Source: Gossypium raimondii (Eukaryota; Streptophyta; Magnoliopsida; Malvales; Malvaceae). From it: DNA of 64,000 nucleotides. This document shows positions 49,095-58,918 of the stretch, piece after piece. Each line of letters starts with the position of its first letter. Position 1 is the stretch's first letter. Position numbers and translations under genes: made by a program. Under the pieces are notes generated by a model. The model saw only the letters and a list, made by a program, of their open reading frames with translations. It was not told the origin of the DNA and ran no database searches. Location of the stretch: the NCBI RefSeq assembly GCF_025698545.1, contig NC_068569.1, positions 23,932,001 to 23,996,000 of the forward strand, in the 5' to 3' direction.

Positions 49095-50495
49095 TTAGTG
49101 CTCATTTGGATGCCCAGTTAGTACCAGTGAGGTGCGTTTACAGTGCCAAATTCACTGCAGCAGTTGTTTGGTTTGCACGGTCAGTGCAGTGAGTTTTCCT
49201 TTCAAACACACTGGTCAGCTGATTTTCAGCTGGAGAAGATTTCAGCAGTAGATGAATTTACTGAACTGTTGGCACTGTAACAGACAAAAACGCCCTTATT
49301 TTTGCTTATCATTTTACCATTTTAGCCTTGAAAATTAAATTAATTTCTTTTCCTGCAGAAAACCCTGCTCTTCAACTCCTTCAATTGACACTCACAGCAG
49401 ACTCAAAGAAGCTCATATTCTCGACTCATCCTATCAATATTGTTCTCAACTTTGATCCGTAAGTCAAAACCCTTCTTTTCTACTCTATATATGTGTTTGA
49501 ATTATATCAAAGTAGTTTCTTAAAGCGTTAAGTAATTACTAGAAATGAAAAGAATTTTGTGTTCATACACAAATCCATATGTTCTTTCTCATTACATGTT
49601 TTTTTTACCTCTACTTGCCGTTGAAGAGATTGAACATAATTGATGATTTCATCAAGCATACCAGCTTTGCCTGTGATTTTGTTACATCCTGGTATAAATC
49701 TTACAGATACTTCATTCTTTCACTGATTTTCTCCCTTCTAACCTATAAAAATCAACATAATTAAAACATTATTATGTAATGAAAGAGACCAGATAAAATA
49801 AGAAAACATCTCCTGCAATGCTGTATTCATGTCTCAAACCCTCAAAAACTAAAAACTGTCAAAAACAAAACAAAGTACAGCTAAACAAACGAAACAACAA
49901 AAGCTTGTATAGAAAGGTTCTAAGGTTCCCAAGATTCTAGAGAAAGGCTTAGCCTAAACTAAAGATAATCTCATTAATCCCATCTTCAACTTCCATACCT
50001 CCTCATTTGCTGCTAAATAAAATTAAAGCAAAAGCCATGTAATTAAAAAGTCAAATATGCCAACACTAAAAACTTTGACTATACAAAATTGTTATTCTAT
50101 ATGTTGTTCGAACATGAAATAAAACAAGAGAAGCAATCAAAGTTCTAATAATCTCCCTCTTTGACATTTTGACAAGATCAACAACAAACAATTAACACAC
50201 AATCTGAACAAATCAACGAAAACTAGAATATATCTCCCCCTAAGAAATAGAACCATGCTCGACCATACACTTCCCTTGTCAATATGATTGGTCATCACAT
50301 TGTCCACCAAGCATACACACTCTTTCCAAAGTAATTTCAAGAAATATAGAGCATGACAAATAATCCACACAAGTCCCATCTAGTATCAACAAAAACCACA
50401 AAAAGTAGCATAAAGAGAACACGAGATAAGCAACAAATGAACTAAAAATTAAACTTATAAAATTAGGTGTCATGTATGTTAAATTAGAAGTTATT

Positions 50496-50905
50496 TAGCT
50501 TCTCAAATTCTTCATAGCGGTCATTGAAAGCGATAATCTCGCAAGCGTGAAGCATTTTAGGAGGTGAAAGTAAGAATGAGACTCGAATATCATAGAAAAC
50601 TATTAGGCTAGTTGTTCAGAGTGAAAGACACTTGTGGGGCAAACAAATGTGAAGTCCAACGGGTAAAAGAAGAGAATCACATATTTCTTCCCAATGTATT
50701 CGAGAGCTTGACTGAAAGAATAATGCATAGTTCGAATAGAATTGGAAAAACATATGTAATCATAACAAAAGAGGAAAATTTTATTTAAGTGCCTATACTT
50801 GAGAACAATATCCACATAAGATACCTTAATGAACTCCCGGTCAAAGACGAACTCAACCTCAAAATCGAAGGTGGATTTCCCACCGTGGAAGCTCACTCGA
50901 AAGAG
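50496..50905 (-). pseudogene. 2-Cys peroxiredoxin (BAS1-type) gene fragment with introns
   Basis: Three minus-strand pieces lie in the correct order. The first (about 50905-50825) encodes [14 protein letters not shown], the second (about 50713-50638) encodes [20 protein letters not shown] followed by PT, and the third (about 50541-50496) encodes EIIAFNDRYEEFEKL. Together they cover the start of the thioredoxin-like fold and the peroxidatic Cys motif (FVCPT) of chloroplast 2-Cys peroxiredoxins. AT-rich gaps at the places where such genes have introns separate them, so the piece came from genomic DNA, not mRNA. A one-base loss in the VKLS stretch before YIGKK and the absence of the transit peptide, the resolving Cys and the C-terminal half make it non-functional. 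Confidence 0.8.
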
Positions 50906-51716
50906 ATGATCGAAATATGAAACCGAATCATACATGAGAAATTATGTGGATAAAGAAATAGTTCACCATCAAAACATTCGAAATTCGTTTAGAATAAACA
51001 TATCTTAAAACTAATTCTGAATTTCACTTAACATAATTTGCTCCTCTTTCTTCTTTTTCCTTTCTCCAAAAAGCTAAAATGTTTATTGAAAACAAACTAA
51101 TTCATTTTAAATTAAATGATATAGATATCCATTTTCATTTGGAGCCCCCAACAAAACTCACCAAATGGAGTTAGCTTTGGCTTCCTATTTTGCCTTTACA
51201 ATGGAGTCATAGACCCACATTTACGGCGCTATTCCTTGGCAACACTAATTTTTTCCATCTTTGCATTAAAATCGAAACCAGATCCAAATTCCACACTATA
51301 TGAGTTAATATATGATATATTCACAATATATAATTTTATACATAACTAATGAAACAGTTAAGATAATGCGAAGCCTTATTACAAACTATTTCAAATATTT
51401 AAAAGAAAAACTTGAACACATATTACAAAAATTAATTTTCTTAAAAGAAAATAATGTACCTTTCAAATCTACTTTTGTATCTGCAAGAGCAGAGACAACA
51501 TAGTACCTATGTTTCTTGTCCCGCATGGATAACCATTTGCAATCACACAGAAATTAGAAACAAATCGAGATTCATTCACCTTCACGTCCGAAAGTAACAA
51601 AAAGCATTTTATACTATACCTTCAAGAACAAATTTTGCTCAATGCACCTCCCAAATTCCCAACATATTTTGCACGATTGAGAAGAAATATTTTAGTTATA
51701 TAATCCATGAATATGC

Positions 51717-51855
51717 TTAGGATTCATGAGCCAAGTTAGCGATCTTCTTTACCCGAGCTTCAATTGTCAAAACAACGGGATCATCTTGGGAAAATTCTAT
51801 TTGAAGCTCTGCAAGATCCCAATCCACGTACCAGTCACTAAAGAAGAGGGTACAA
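51717..51855 (-). pseudogene. coding-like exon of unknown origin
   Basis: A minus-strand frame of about 45 codons with mixed, gene-like base composition ends at a TAA (51719-51717). It contains FSDWYVDWDLAELQIEF and SQDDPVVLTIEARVKKIANL. I do not recognise the family. It stands out from the AT-rich surroundings and lies upstream, in the same orientation, of the peroxiredoxin fragment, so it may be a second captured exon. No start codon or upstream exon was identified. Confidence 0.35.
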
Positions 51856-52965
51856 AAGCATAACCACCATAACTAAAGCAAGGCCATTATTATGATTATG
51901 AACCCATATCGAAGTCTGCTACTCTGTTACATCTTTCTACTAGAAACCAAATAAAAGAACTTGCCAAAACAAATCCAACCACCATATCGAAGGATACAGA
52001 ATTTGAGCATTTATGGTATTTCTAGGTTTTCTAAGCATTTTCTTTTCAATTTCTACATTCACTTGAATAGGTTCATTCTTAACTCTTAAGTAACACTAAA
52101 GCTATAATTCAATCAAAATTTGAAGGAGGAAACACTAACCTCTCGGATTGAACTCACGGCATGGAGAGAAAATTTATTTGTTCTTTCTTCCTTTCTTTGC
52201 CGTCTGGGAGAGATGAGAATGACCAAATCTGTTCTTTCATCTTTCCTTTTATGTTCTCATAATAATAATAATAATATAAATCCTTTTCTAATCATAAATC
52301 TAATGGCCACTATTGATTCATAAATATGTTAGTGGACTTCAATGGCTAAAATCAATATCATCCACTAACTACTGCCTCCGACTCATAGCTTTGATTAATA
52401 ACTCACCTAATCCTCCTAATGTTTACTACTTCTTCAATTTAGTCTTTATACTATACTTACTAATTTCTTTAAACATTTTCATCTCAATTCTCATTCTCGC
52501 CCCGGAAACTTCTTGGTTTAATTTTTCAGAAATTTTCAGTTTAAACAATTCGATCTCAAAGTTGAATTTTTCTACACCGGTGAAAAAACAAGTTGTTACA
52601 ATGCCACGTAATATTTGGCATGTTTTAATAATGACATGACTTAATTGATATAACAACAATAGTTTAGAGACCAATTCTGAACAATGGTCATAATTTGTCA
52701 TAGTTTCCTTTCTATATTTATAAAATTTTGACTCATTTACTAACACATTTATTTTGACCTGAGTTTTTGTCCAAGAACATTTGATTAAAAAATAAACAAA
52801 ACAAAACAAAAAAAGATAAATAAAAAAATAAATAAGTCCATCTTACAAGCCATAATAACACATGTATCTATTTATAGACAATTAAAATAACTTATAGACT
52901 ATATATGTTCTCTATGCTTCTTGGTGAATGCTAGCACATTGACTGAATTATATCAATGACAATAG

Positions 52966-54102
52966 ATGGTAAAGACACGAAATTTTGTGGAGGGAGATAG
53001 TAGCTTAGCAACAAAAGCTGTTTGGGACGATGAGTTGACGTTGATATTTTGTGAACTTTGCGTGAATGAAGTCAATGCTGGCAATAGACCGACAACTCAT
53101 CTAAACTCAAAGGGATGGGAAAATGTCATTGCTCTTTTTCAAGCAAAAACGGGAAAAAATTATGGAAAACCTCAATTGAAAAATAAGTGGGATACATTAA
53201 AAAAAGAATAGAGGTTATGGAGGGAGTTGCTTAAGGAATCTACAGGTATTGGATGGTGTCTATTTAAAAAGACGGTCGATGCTACTGAAGAGTGGTGGGC
53301 TGAAAAAATACAGGTTAGTGTTAACTTTATCATTATTTTAATGCATAAAGTTTATTAAAATTATTAATTTACGATTATAAAAATCTTAGTATAACATTTA
53401 ACGTTTAACATATTATGTAGGAAAATCCGATTTTAAAGGATTTAAGAAGAAAGGAATTGAACCACGATTAAATGAGTTAATGTGGCAAATGTTTGGTGGC
53501 ATTGTAGCCACTAGAGAGAACGCATGGGCACCTTCGTCTGGTGTTCTTCCACGTGGGGTTCCTATGGGAGATGATGCACCTAATGAGGGATTTGGTGATT
53601 CAATGAACATAGTAACGAGAATGAAGGTATTCCCCCTGATGAGGTACCATCAAACCCTTCTCATGAAATCCCTAATCGAAGAAAGCAAACACTTGGGGAT
53701 GTACACGGTAAGGGAAAAAAGTCAAGTTCAAGTAGAGAATCATCAAGAAATACATTAACTACTCAGATTGAGAAATTGTGTGAGAGTATGGCTAGTCCAA
53801 GGAAGTTAGTGAATGAAATTATTTTTCCTCACTCTCAATATACTATTTCAAATGCAATGGATGCTTTATGCTTTGGGAGATGAAATTCCAAAAGAGATGA
53901 ACTGTACTATTTTGCCACCAAAATGTTCCAAATAATGGTGAAACGAGAAATGTTTTTGAACTTAGATCTAGATGATAGGGTTTGGTGGCTTCGACGTGAG
54001 TATGCTGAACAAAATCCAATTGCATCATTTTCATCCTTGGTAGCAACATCCTCATTTCCCTTCCAACCATATCATCAACCACCTCCACCATCGACTCCTT
54101 AG
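52966..54102 (+). pseudogene. Myb/SANT-like accessory gene of the Harbinger element, broken
   Basis: It starts MVKTRNFVEGDSSLATKAVW. The Myb_DNA-bind_3-like domain includes ELTLIFCELCVNEVNAGNRP, HLNSKGWENVIALF and KPQLKNKWDTLKKE. The next codon is TAG where a Trp is expected (EWRLW). The frame resumes with LWRELLKESTGIGW to a donor after GAAAAAATACAG at about 53312. An intron of about 110 bp follows, then a second exon with GFKKKGIEPRLNELMWQMFG. Frame changes near 53630 and 53875 break the rest, which ends in a Pro/Ser-rich tail at 54100-54102. Proteins of this class bind the terminal repeats together with the transposase. Confidence 0.8.
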
Positions 54103-54264
54103 AAATATTATTGTAATATAACTATACTACTTTTTTATATGTAAAACTAATGTATGCTACTTTTTATGTTTGGTATTTTTATGTTATGCTTTTAATCAAG
54201 TTTCTGTGTTGTATAGAATGTCACGAAATATTAATTTACTTACATTTGATTACCTTTTCAGGTT

Positions 54265-55701
54265 ATGGATGAATTTAACAATATATATAATAGTTTTGAT
54301 ATGAATTATGATACATCTGAATTAAGTGAAGAAGCTTAACGAAGAATAGCCACAATTGTTACCCAAGTTGAGCACAACAATTATCATAATGAGGAAGAAT
54401 ATGTGTTAAGCAGTGTATTGGTACACCACGAAACTTATTTCACTATGCAACCACGTATGGATTCAAATTATACTGGTCAAATGTGGGTGGACGAAGTATT
54501 AAATGGGCACGATGATCATTGCATGATTAGTTTTAGGATGCCAAAAAATATATTTCACAGATTGTTGCATGATTTGCAAACAAATTATGGCTTAAAGAAT
54601 GGGAAAGTATCGGCGATGGAGAAGTTAGCATTATTATTGTACATTCTTGGAAATAGAGAATCAAATGCAACAAGCGATTTCAACGATCTGGGGAAACTGT
54701 TAGTCGAATTTTTACTGATATGTTGCATATATTTGCTCGAATGGGAATAGACACGATTAAACCCATTGAAGGTCAATTCGAGGAAGTACCGAACCATATT
54801 CGACATGATACAAGATATTGGCCTCACTTTAAGGTAAAATTTACACAATCTTTATATTTTTAAAACATAAATTATTTCTAACTTTTATCTCATTACATGT
54901 ATTTATTTTAAAGGATTGTATTGGGGCCATAGATGGAACACACATAAAAGCATGCATTTCGCCTTCTTCTCAAATACCTTATATCGGACGGAAAGGTGAA
55001 CCAACTCAAAATATTATGGCAGCTTGTGACTTCAACATGTGCTTTATTTTTGCATTTCCTGGTTGGGAAGGAACAGCACATGATAGTAGAATTTTTTTAC
55101 AAGCAATTAGAAAGCAAGAGCTGAAGTTTCCACACCCTCCACCAGGTCGAACTTTAATTTTTTAATTACTTTTTACATAAAAAATATTAAAATTTTTAAT
55201 TTAATTTTAAACTTGATATTATGTTTTACTTTTTTTGCAGGAAAATATTATCTTGTGGATTCCGGATATCCACAAATGGCAGGTTTTCTAGGTCCATATA
55301 GGGGGGAACGATATCATTTACCTGATTTTCGTCGAGGTAATCATCAAGTATCTGGAAAAAAAGAAATCTTTAATCATGCCCATTCTTCGTTACGCTCTGT
55401 GATTGAACGAACATTTGGAGTGTGGAAAAAAAAATGGCCAATATTAAGAGATATTCCAAGTTATTCATTCAACAAGCAAGTTTTAATAGTTATTGCAACA
55501 ATGGTTTTGCATAATTACATTCGAAGACATGCTTGGTCAAATGATGAGGATTTTCGAGAATTTGAGAATATACCGGACATGCCAGTCTCTTCAAGCCAGT
55601 TTGACAGAGGTGAATCGAGTTCTTCTAACAGAGAAAGTGACCTTGAAATCACAATGTTAAGGGAAATCATTGCAACTAGTTTAATGAATCAATATTTGTA
55701 A
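54265..55701 (+). pseudogene. Harbinger DDE_Tnp_4 transposase, broken
   Basis: It begins MDEFNNIYNSFDMNYD, meets a TAA at about 54337, and continues with FRMPKNIFHRLLHDLQTNYG and AMEKLALLLYILGN. A frameshift near 54690 leads to FQRSGETVSRIFTDM and a splice donor after ACTTTAAG at about 54832. Exon 2 (about 54914-55146) has CIGAIDGTHIKA (first Asp) and GWEGTAHDSRIF (second Asp). Exon 3 (about 55241-55701) has KYYLVDSGYPQMAGFLGPYR and SVIERTFGVWKKKWPIL (Glu). The DDE catalytic triad is thus retained, but the N-terminal stop and frameshift prevent a full product. End at TAA 55699-55701. Confidence 0.85.
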
Positions 55702-56851
55702 ACACATTTTGTATCATAACCTAATTTCTAGTAATAATGAAACTTGTTATGTCTAATGTTACTATATTTTTTTTATTAAAAATCATCCGTTTAGATACTT
55801 CAAAATTAGATCCAAGTATAATGTTATTATTTGTGAAAATAATATTTATCATTGTTATAAAAAAATATTTAATTATAACTATAAAAAAATTAAAAATAAT
55901 TATCATTTTATCTAATAAATAATTTAAATTAATTATATAATTCATTAAAATATTGGAAGATGCATTTTAATATTTTATTAAATGATTTTGCATATTTTAA
56001 TAATTTTAAAAATGTAAAATAATTTAAATAACTTCTATTATATATCAATTCTAATCTGATGTCCTTAATAGTCATTTTTCATTCTCACCTCACCGCTACA
56101 GCTGCGTTTGAATCCAAACACACACTCCACCATTGTTTCTAATCTCACCGCTACAGTACCCAATCTCACTGCTACAGTAACTAATCTCACCGCCACCGCT
56201 GTTTTTAACCTCACCGGAGGTAAACACACCGCCCATCCAAACTAGTAGTAATGATATTAATGACAGAGGAAGTTCTTTAAAAGGTTGGGTCGAGGATAAT
56301 TTATGGGCTCAAGGAGGGTAGCGGTAAGAGCAGGTGGAGAATTGGAGTTAACCATAGTTTGGAGGAAGTCGTAAAACCAACGTTGGTCTTATTGAAGTTG
56401 ACGATTTTAATTTTATGGGTTGTGTGGGTGATGCGAGAATGAAATGTTTGGTTTTAAACGACGCACCTGGGCTTGATGTTATTGAAGGTGATAAGCCCGG
56501 CAGGATGGGAAATGAGCCGAGTCTGTGGTCAAAATATTAATGTTTAGGGTTTTGGGGGGGGGGGGGTTAAGGTTCTCTCTGTTCATTGAAGTTTTCACTC
56601 TGGCTGTAGTCAAGGTTTTGTTTGACTTGGTTGATAATGTTGGAAGAGTTTGGGCGTATACAATCGAGAAAAGAAGACGTTTCTGTCTTGATTGATTGGG
56701 GAACAGATATCTAGATCTGTTTTCCTGCCATATCTGGTTTTTTGTTTATCTCCAACCCAATCTTTGTGGTAATTTTGGTTTTGGACTCGCACACCAACTG
56801 CTCGAGGTTTTATCTCAGAAAAAGCAACGTCTTTTATTTTATTACTTGATA
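55702..56851. other. right end of the Harbinger unit and upstream region of the PORR gene
   Basis: To 56248 this is AT-rich tail and subterminal repeats (CTCACCGCTACAG at about 56089, 56145 and, as CTCACTGCTACAG, at about 56166). From 56249 it is single-copy-like sequence with the probable promoter and leader of the PORR gene, including a 13-G run at 56554-56566. Confidence 0.55.
56554..56566 (+). repeat. 13-G homopolymer upstream of the PORR gene
   Basis: Thirteen consecutive G, 286 bp before the PORR start codon, probably in its promoter or leader. Confidence 0.9.
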
Positions 56852-57997
56852 ATGAAGAGAAGATCCATAATAACGTTATCATCTTCAGCAATCCGATGTA
56901 AAAAATCAGACTTCATGGTTGTTTCAGTAAGGCAAATATCAAATGGAGGAAAGAGATCAAAGAAGAAAATATACCACAGAGACTATCAACTTGACAAAGT
57001 AATGGATTTGCAGAAGAAACCATCTTTAATTCTTCAGCTAAAGTCCATTATCCAATCTCAAAATCATCAACGTCTTCTTCTTCGTGACCTCGAAAAGGAA
57101 GTTGGGTTTGTGGCAAAATGGAATTTCATGTCCATCATTGAGAAGTACCCTTCAATATTCCGTGTTGGTGGTGGCTGTGGAAAAGAATTCCCTTTTGTTA
57201 CACTAACTGGAAAAGCCGAAAAGGTTGCAAGAGAAGAGGGTGAAGCAAGGAATTTAATGGAACCCATTTTGGTTAAGAACCTCAGGAAGTTGTTAATGTT
57301 GTCTATTGATTGCAGGGTGCCATTGGAGAAGGTTGAATTCATTGGAAATGAACTTGGCTTGCCTCATGACTTCAAAAAGTCATTGATTTTCAAATATCCT
57401 GAATACTTTTCCATCAAAGTTATCAATGGTAGAGCTTATCTTAACTTGGAGAATTGGGATTCTTCGCTGGCAGTGACTGCTCGTGAGGAGAGATTCGCAC
57501 GTGAAAGGATGTTGCAATCTGCTGGTGGTCAAAATAAGGTTCGGATCACGAAAGATGGTAACTATCTTGGTCCATTCGCATTTAAAATGTGTTATGCTCC
57601 TGGTTTTAGACCGAATAAGAGTTATCTTGAGGAGCTTGAGAAGTGGCATAAAATGGAATTCCCTTCTCCATACTTGAATGCAAGGAGATTTGAAGTTGCG
57701 GATCCAAAAACCCGAAAAAGAGTGGTGGCTGTGCTTCATGAACTCCTCAGTTTGACCATGGAGAAGAGGATGATATCTGCAAAACTGGACGCATTTCATT
57801 CAGAGTACCGATTACCGTCCAAGTTAGTGCTATGTTTGATAAAGCACCATGGTATATTTTACATTACAAATAAAGGTGCAAGGAGCACTGTATTTCTTAA
57901 AGAAGCATATGATGGTTCAAATTTGGTAGATAAATGTCCTATCCTGATGTTTAATGATAAGTTTGTTGCACTTAGTGGTAGACATGTAACGTTATGA
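56852..57997 (+). CDS. PORR-domain organellar RNA-binding protein
   Basis: This single-exon gene encodes 381 residues from the ATG at 56852. The frame is open further 5' but has no earlier ATG. The N-terminus MKRRSIITLSSSAIRCKK is basic and Ser-rich, as in a mitochondrial or plastid presequence. The PORR (plant organelle RNA recognition, formerly DUF860) domain spans about residues 40-365. It starts YHRDYQLDKVMDLQKKPSL and contains FMSIIEKYPSIFRV, FPFVTLTGKAEKVAREEG, FKYPEYFSIK, KMCYAPGFRPNKSYLEEL and LIKHHGIFYITNKGARSTVF. Family members (WTF1, WTF9, RPD1) bind organellar RNA and mostly promote group II intron splicing. Which member this is cannot be said. The absence of introns is usual for the family. 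The frame is intact. Confidence 0.93.
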   Translation: MKRRSIITLSSSAIRCKKSDFMVVSVRQISNGGKRSKKKIYHRDYQLDKVMDLQKKPSLILQLKSIIQSQNHQRLLLRDLEKEVGFVAKWNFMSIIEKYPSIFRVGGGCGKEFPFVTLTGKAEKVAREEGEARNLMEPILVKNLRKLLMLSIDCRVPLEKVEFIGNELGLPHDFKKSLIFKYPEYFSIKVINGRAYLNLENWDSSLAVTAREERFARERMLQSAGGQNKVRITKDGNYLGPFAFKMCYAPGFRPNKSYLEELEKWHKMEFPSPYLNARRFEVADPKTRKRVVAVLHELLSLTMEKRMISAKLDAFHSEYRLPSKLVLCLIKHHGIFYITNKGARSTVFLKEAYDGSNLVDKCPILMFNDKFVALSGRHVTL

Positions 57998-58918
57998 ATT
58001 ATAATTAGGTTGTTACGTAACAAATGTGGGATAATACCACTTTGCGACCATGTTAATTTATGATGTCAATGCAGTTGACATAGGAGCTGATCCTTGTTAA
58101 GTGTTTGATGTGGATAGAGAAAACCAGGTAAGGTGGAATTTTTTCTTAATCTTTCCTCATCGAGAATGGACTATGGATGGCACCATTTTCTGCTATGAGT
58201 TACTAGTTTTGCTTATTTGATAAAAACTGAAATCACTTAAAAACGAAAGTAGAGGCAGAAACAGAGACAGCTTTCTGCACTCCATTGTTAAAAGCACTTC
58301 AGAATCGTAAGCTTTTTAGTTCCAAATCCGACATTCACAGGGTAACATAGCTTCAGCGGATTTTATAAGAGAATTCAGCAAGGCACTAGAATGAGAAAAT
58401 GAATTATGGGGTTTTGGGTTGTTTAGGTATGCTGGGTCATTAGCTTGATTATATCTGATCATTGGTGGGTTAGTTTTGGGTTGTTATGGGCTAAACCTTA
58501 GGTAAAATCATTTAGAAAACGAATCTTGTTTTTTGTCGAAGCTCATTTTTCGGATAGATATTGTTACTCAAACTCTCTCATTTTTCGAGTGAGTCTTCGA
58601 ACCTGAACGGGTGATCTGATCTAAGCATGATTCATCAGACACGTCACTCTCAAGCAGAGGGGGGAGCACACGTGGCACGTTACAGATGATGAAAAATAGA
58701 GAATACTATACTCCAACTCAGACAATGGCCGTGGCAACTACGCATTTAATGCTTTTAAATAAAGTGATGAAACCGTTGAGGCGATGGGGCATTAAATCCG
58801 CTGCTATTTTTTTTCCTATTGGATACTTTGATGAATTTGAGTCTTCAACCAAATTAGAACACCACTATTTCTCCATTCTTCCTTTTTTTCAGTGCCGCTA
58901 TCTTCTTCGAATAATCAA
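57998..58918. other. PORR 3' flank and DTM1-like upstream region
   Basis: It holds the likely 3' untranslated region of the PORR gene and the promoter/leader of the next gene. A small frame at 58686-58940 overlaps the next start but has no recognisable similarity and is not called. Confidence 0.5.

Larger units (their letters stand above)
49098..56248 (+). mobile_element. PIF/Harbinger-type transposon unit carrying foreign gene fragments
   Basis: The left end GTGCTCATTTGGATGCCCAG and the reverse-complemented right end CTACTAGTTTGGATGGGCGG pair as imperfect inverted repeats. They lie next to TTA on the left and TAA on the right, close to the TWA target of this superfamily. Both subterminal regions contain GTGAGGT and CACTGCAG/ACCGCTACAG-type repeats. 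A non-coding exon with donor GTAAGT at about 49458 may be the leader of the element's gene. Myb/SANT and DDE transposase genes follow at 52966-55701. Between them and the left end lie about 3.4 kb, more than usual, holding a peroxiredoxin fragment in antisense. Whether the whole span is one element is an inference. Confidence 0.55.
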
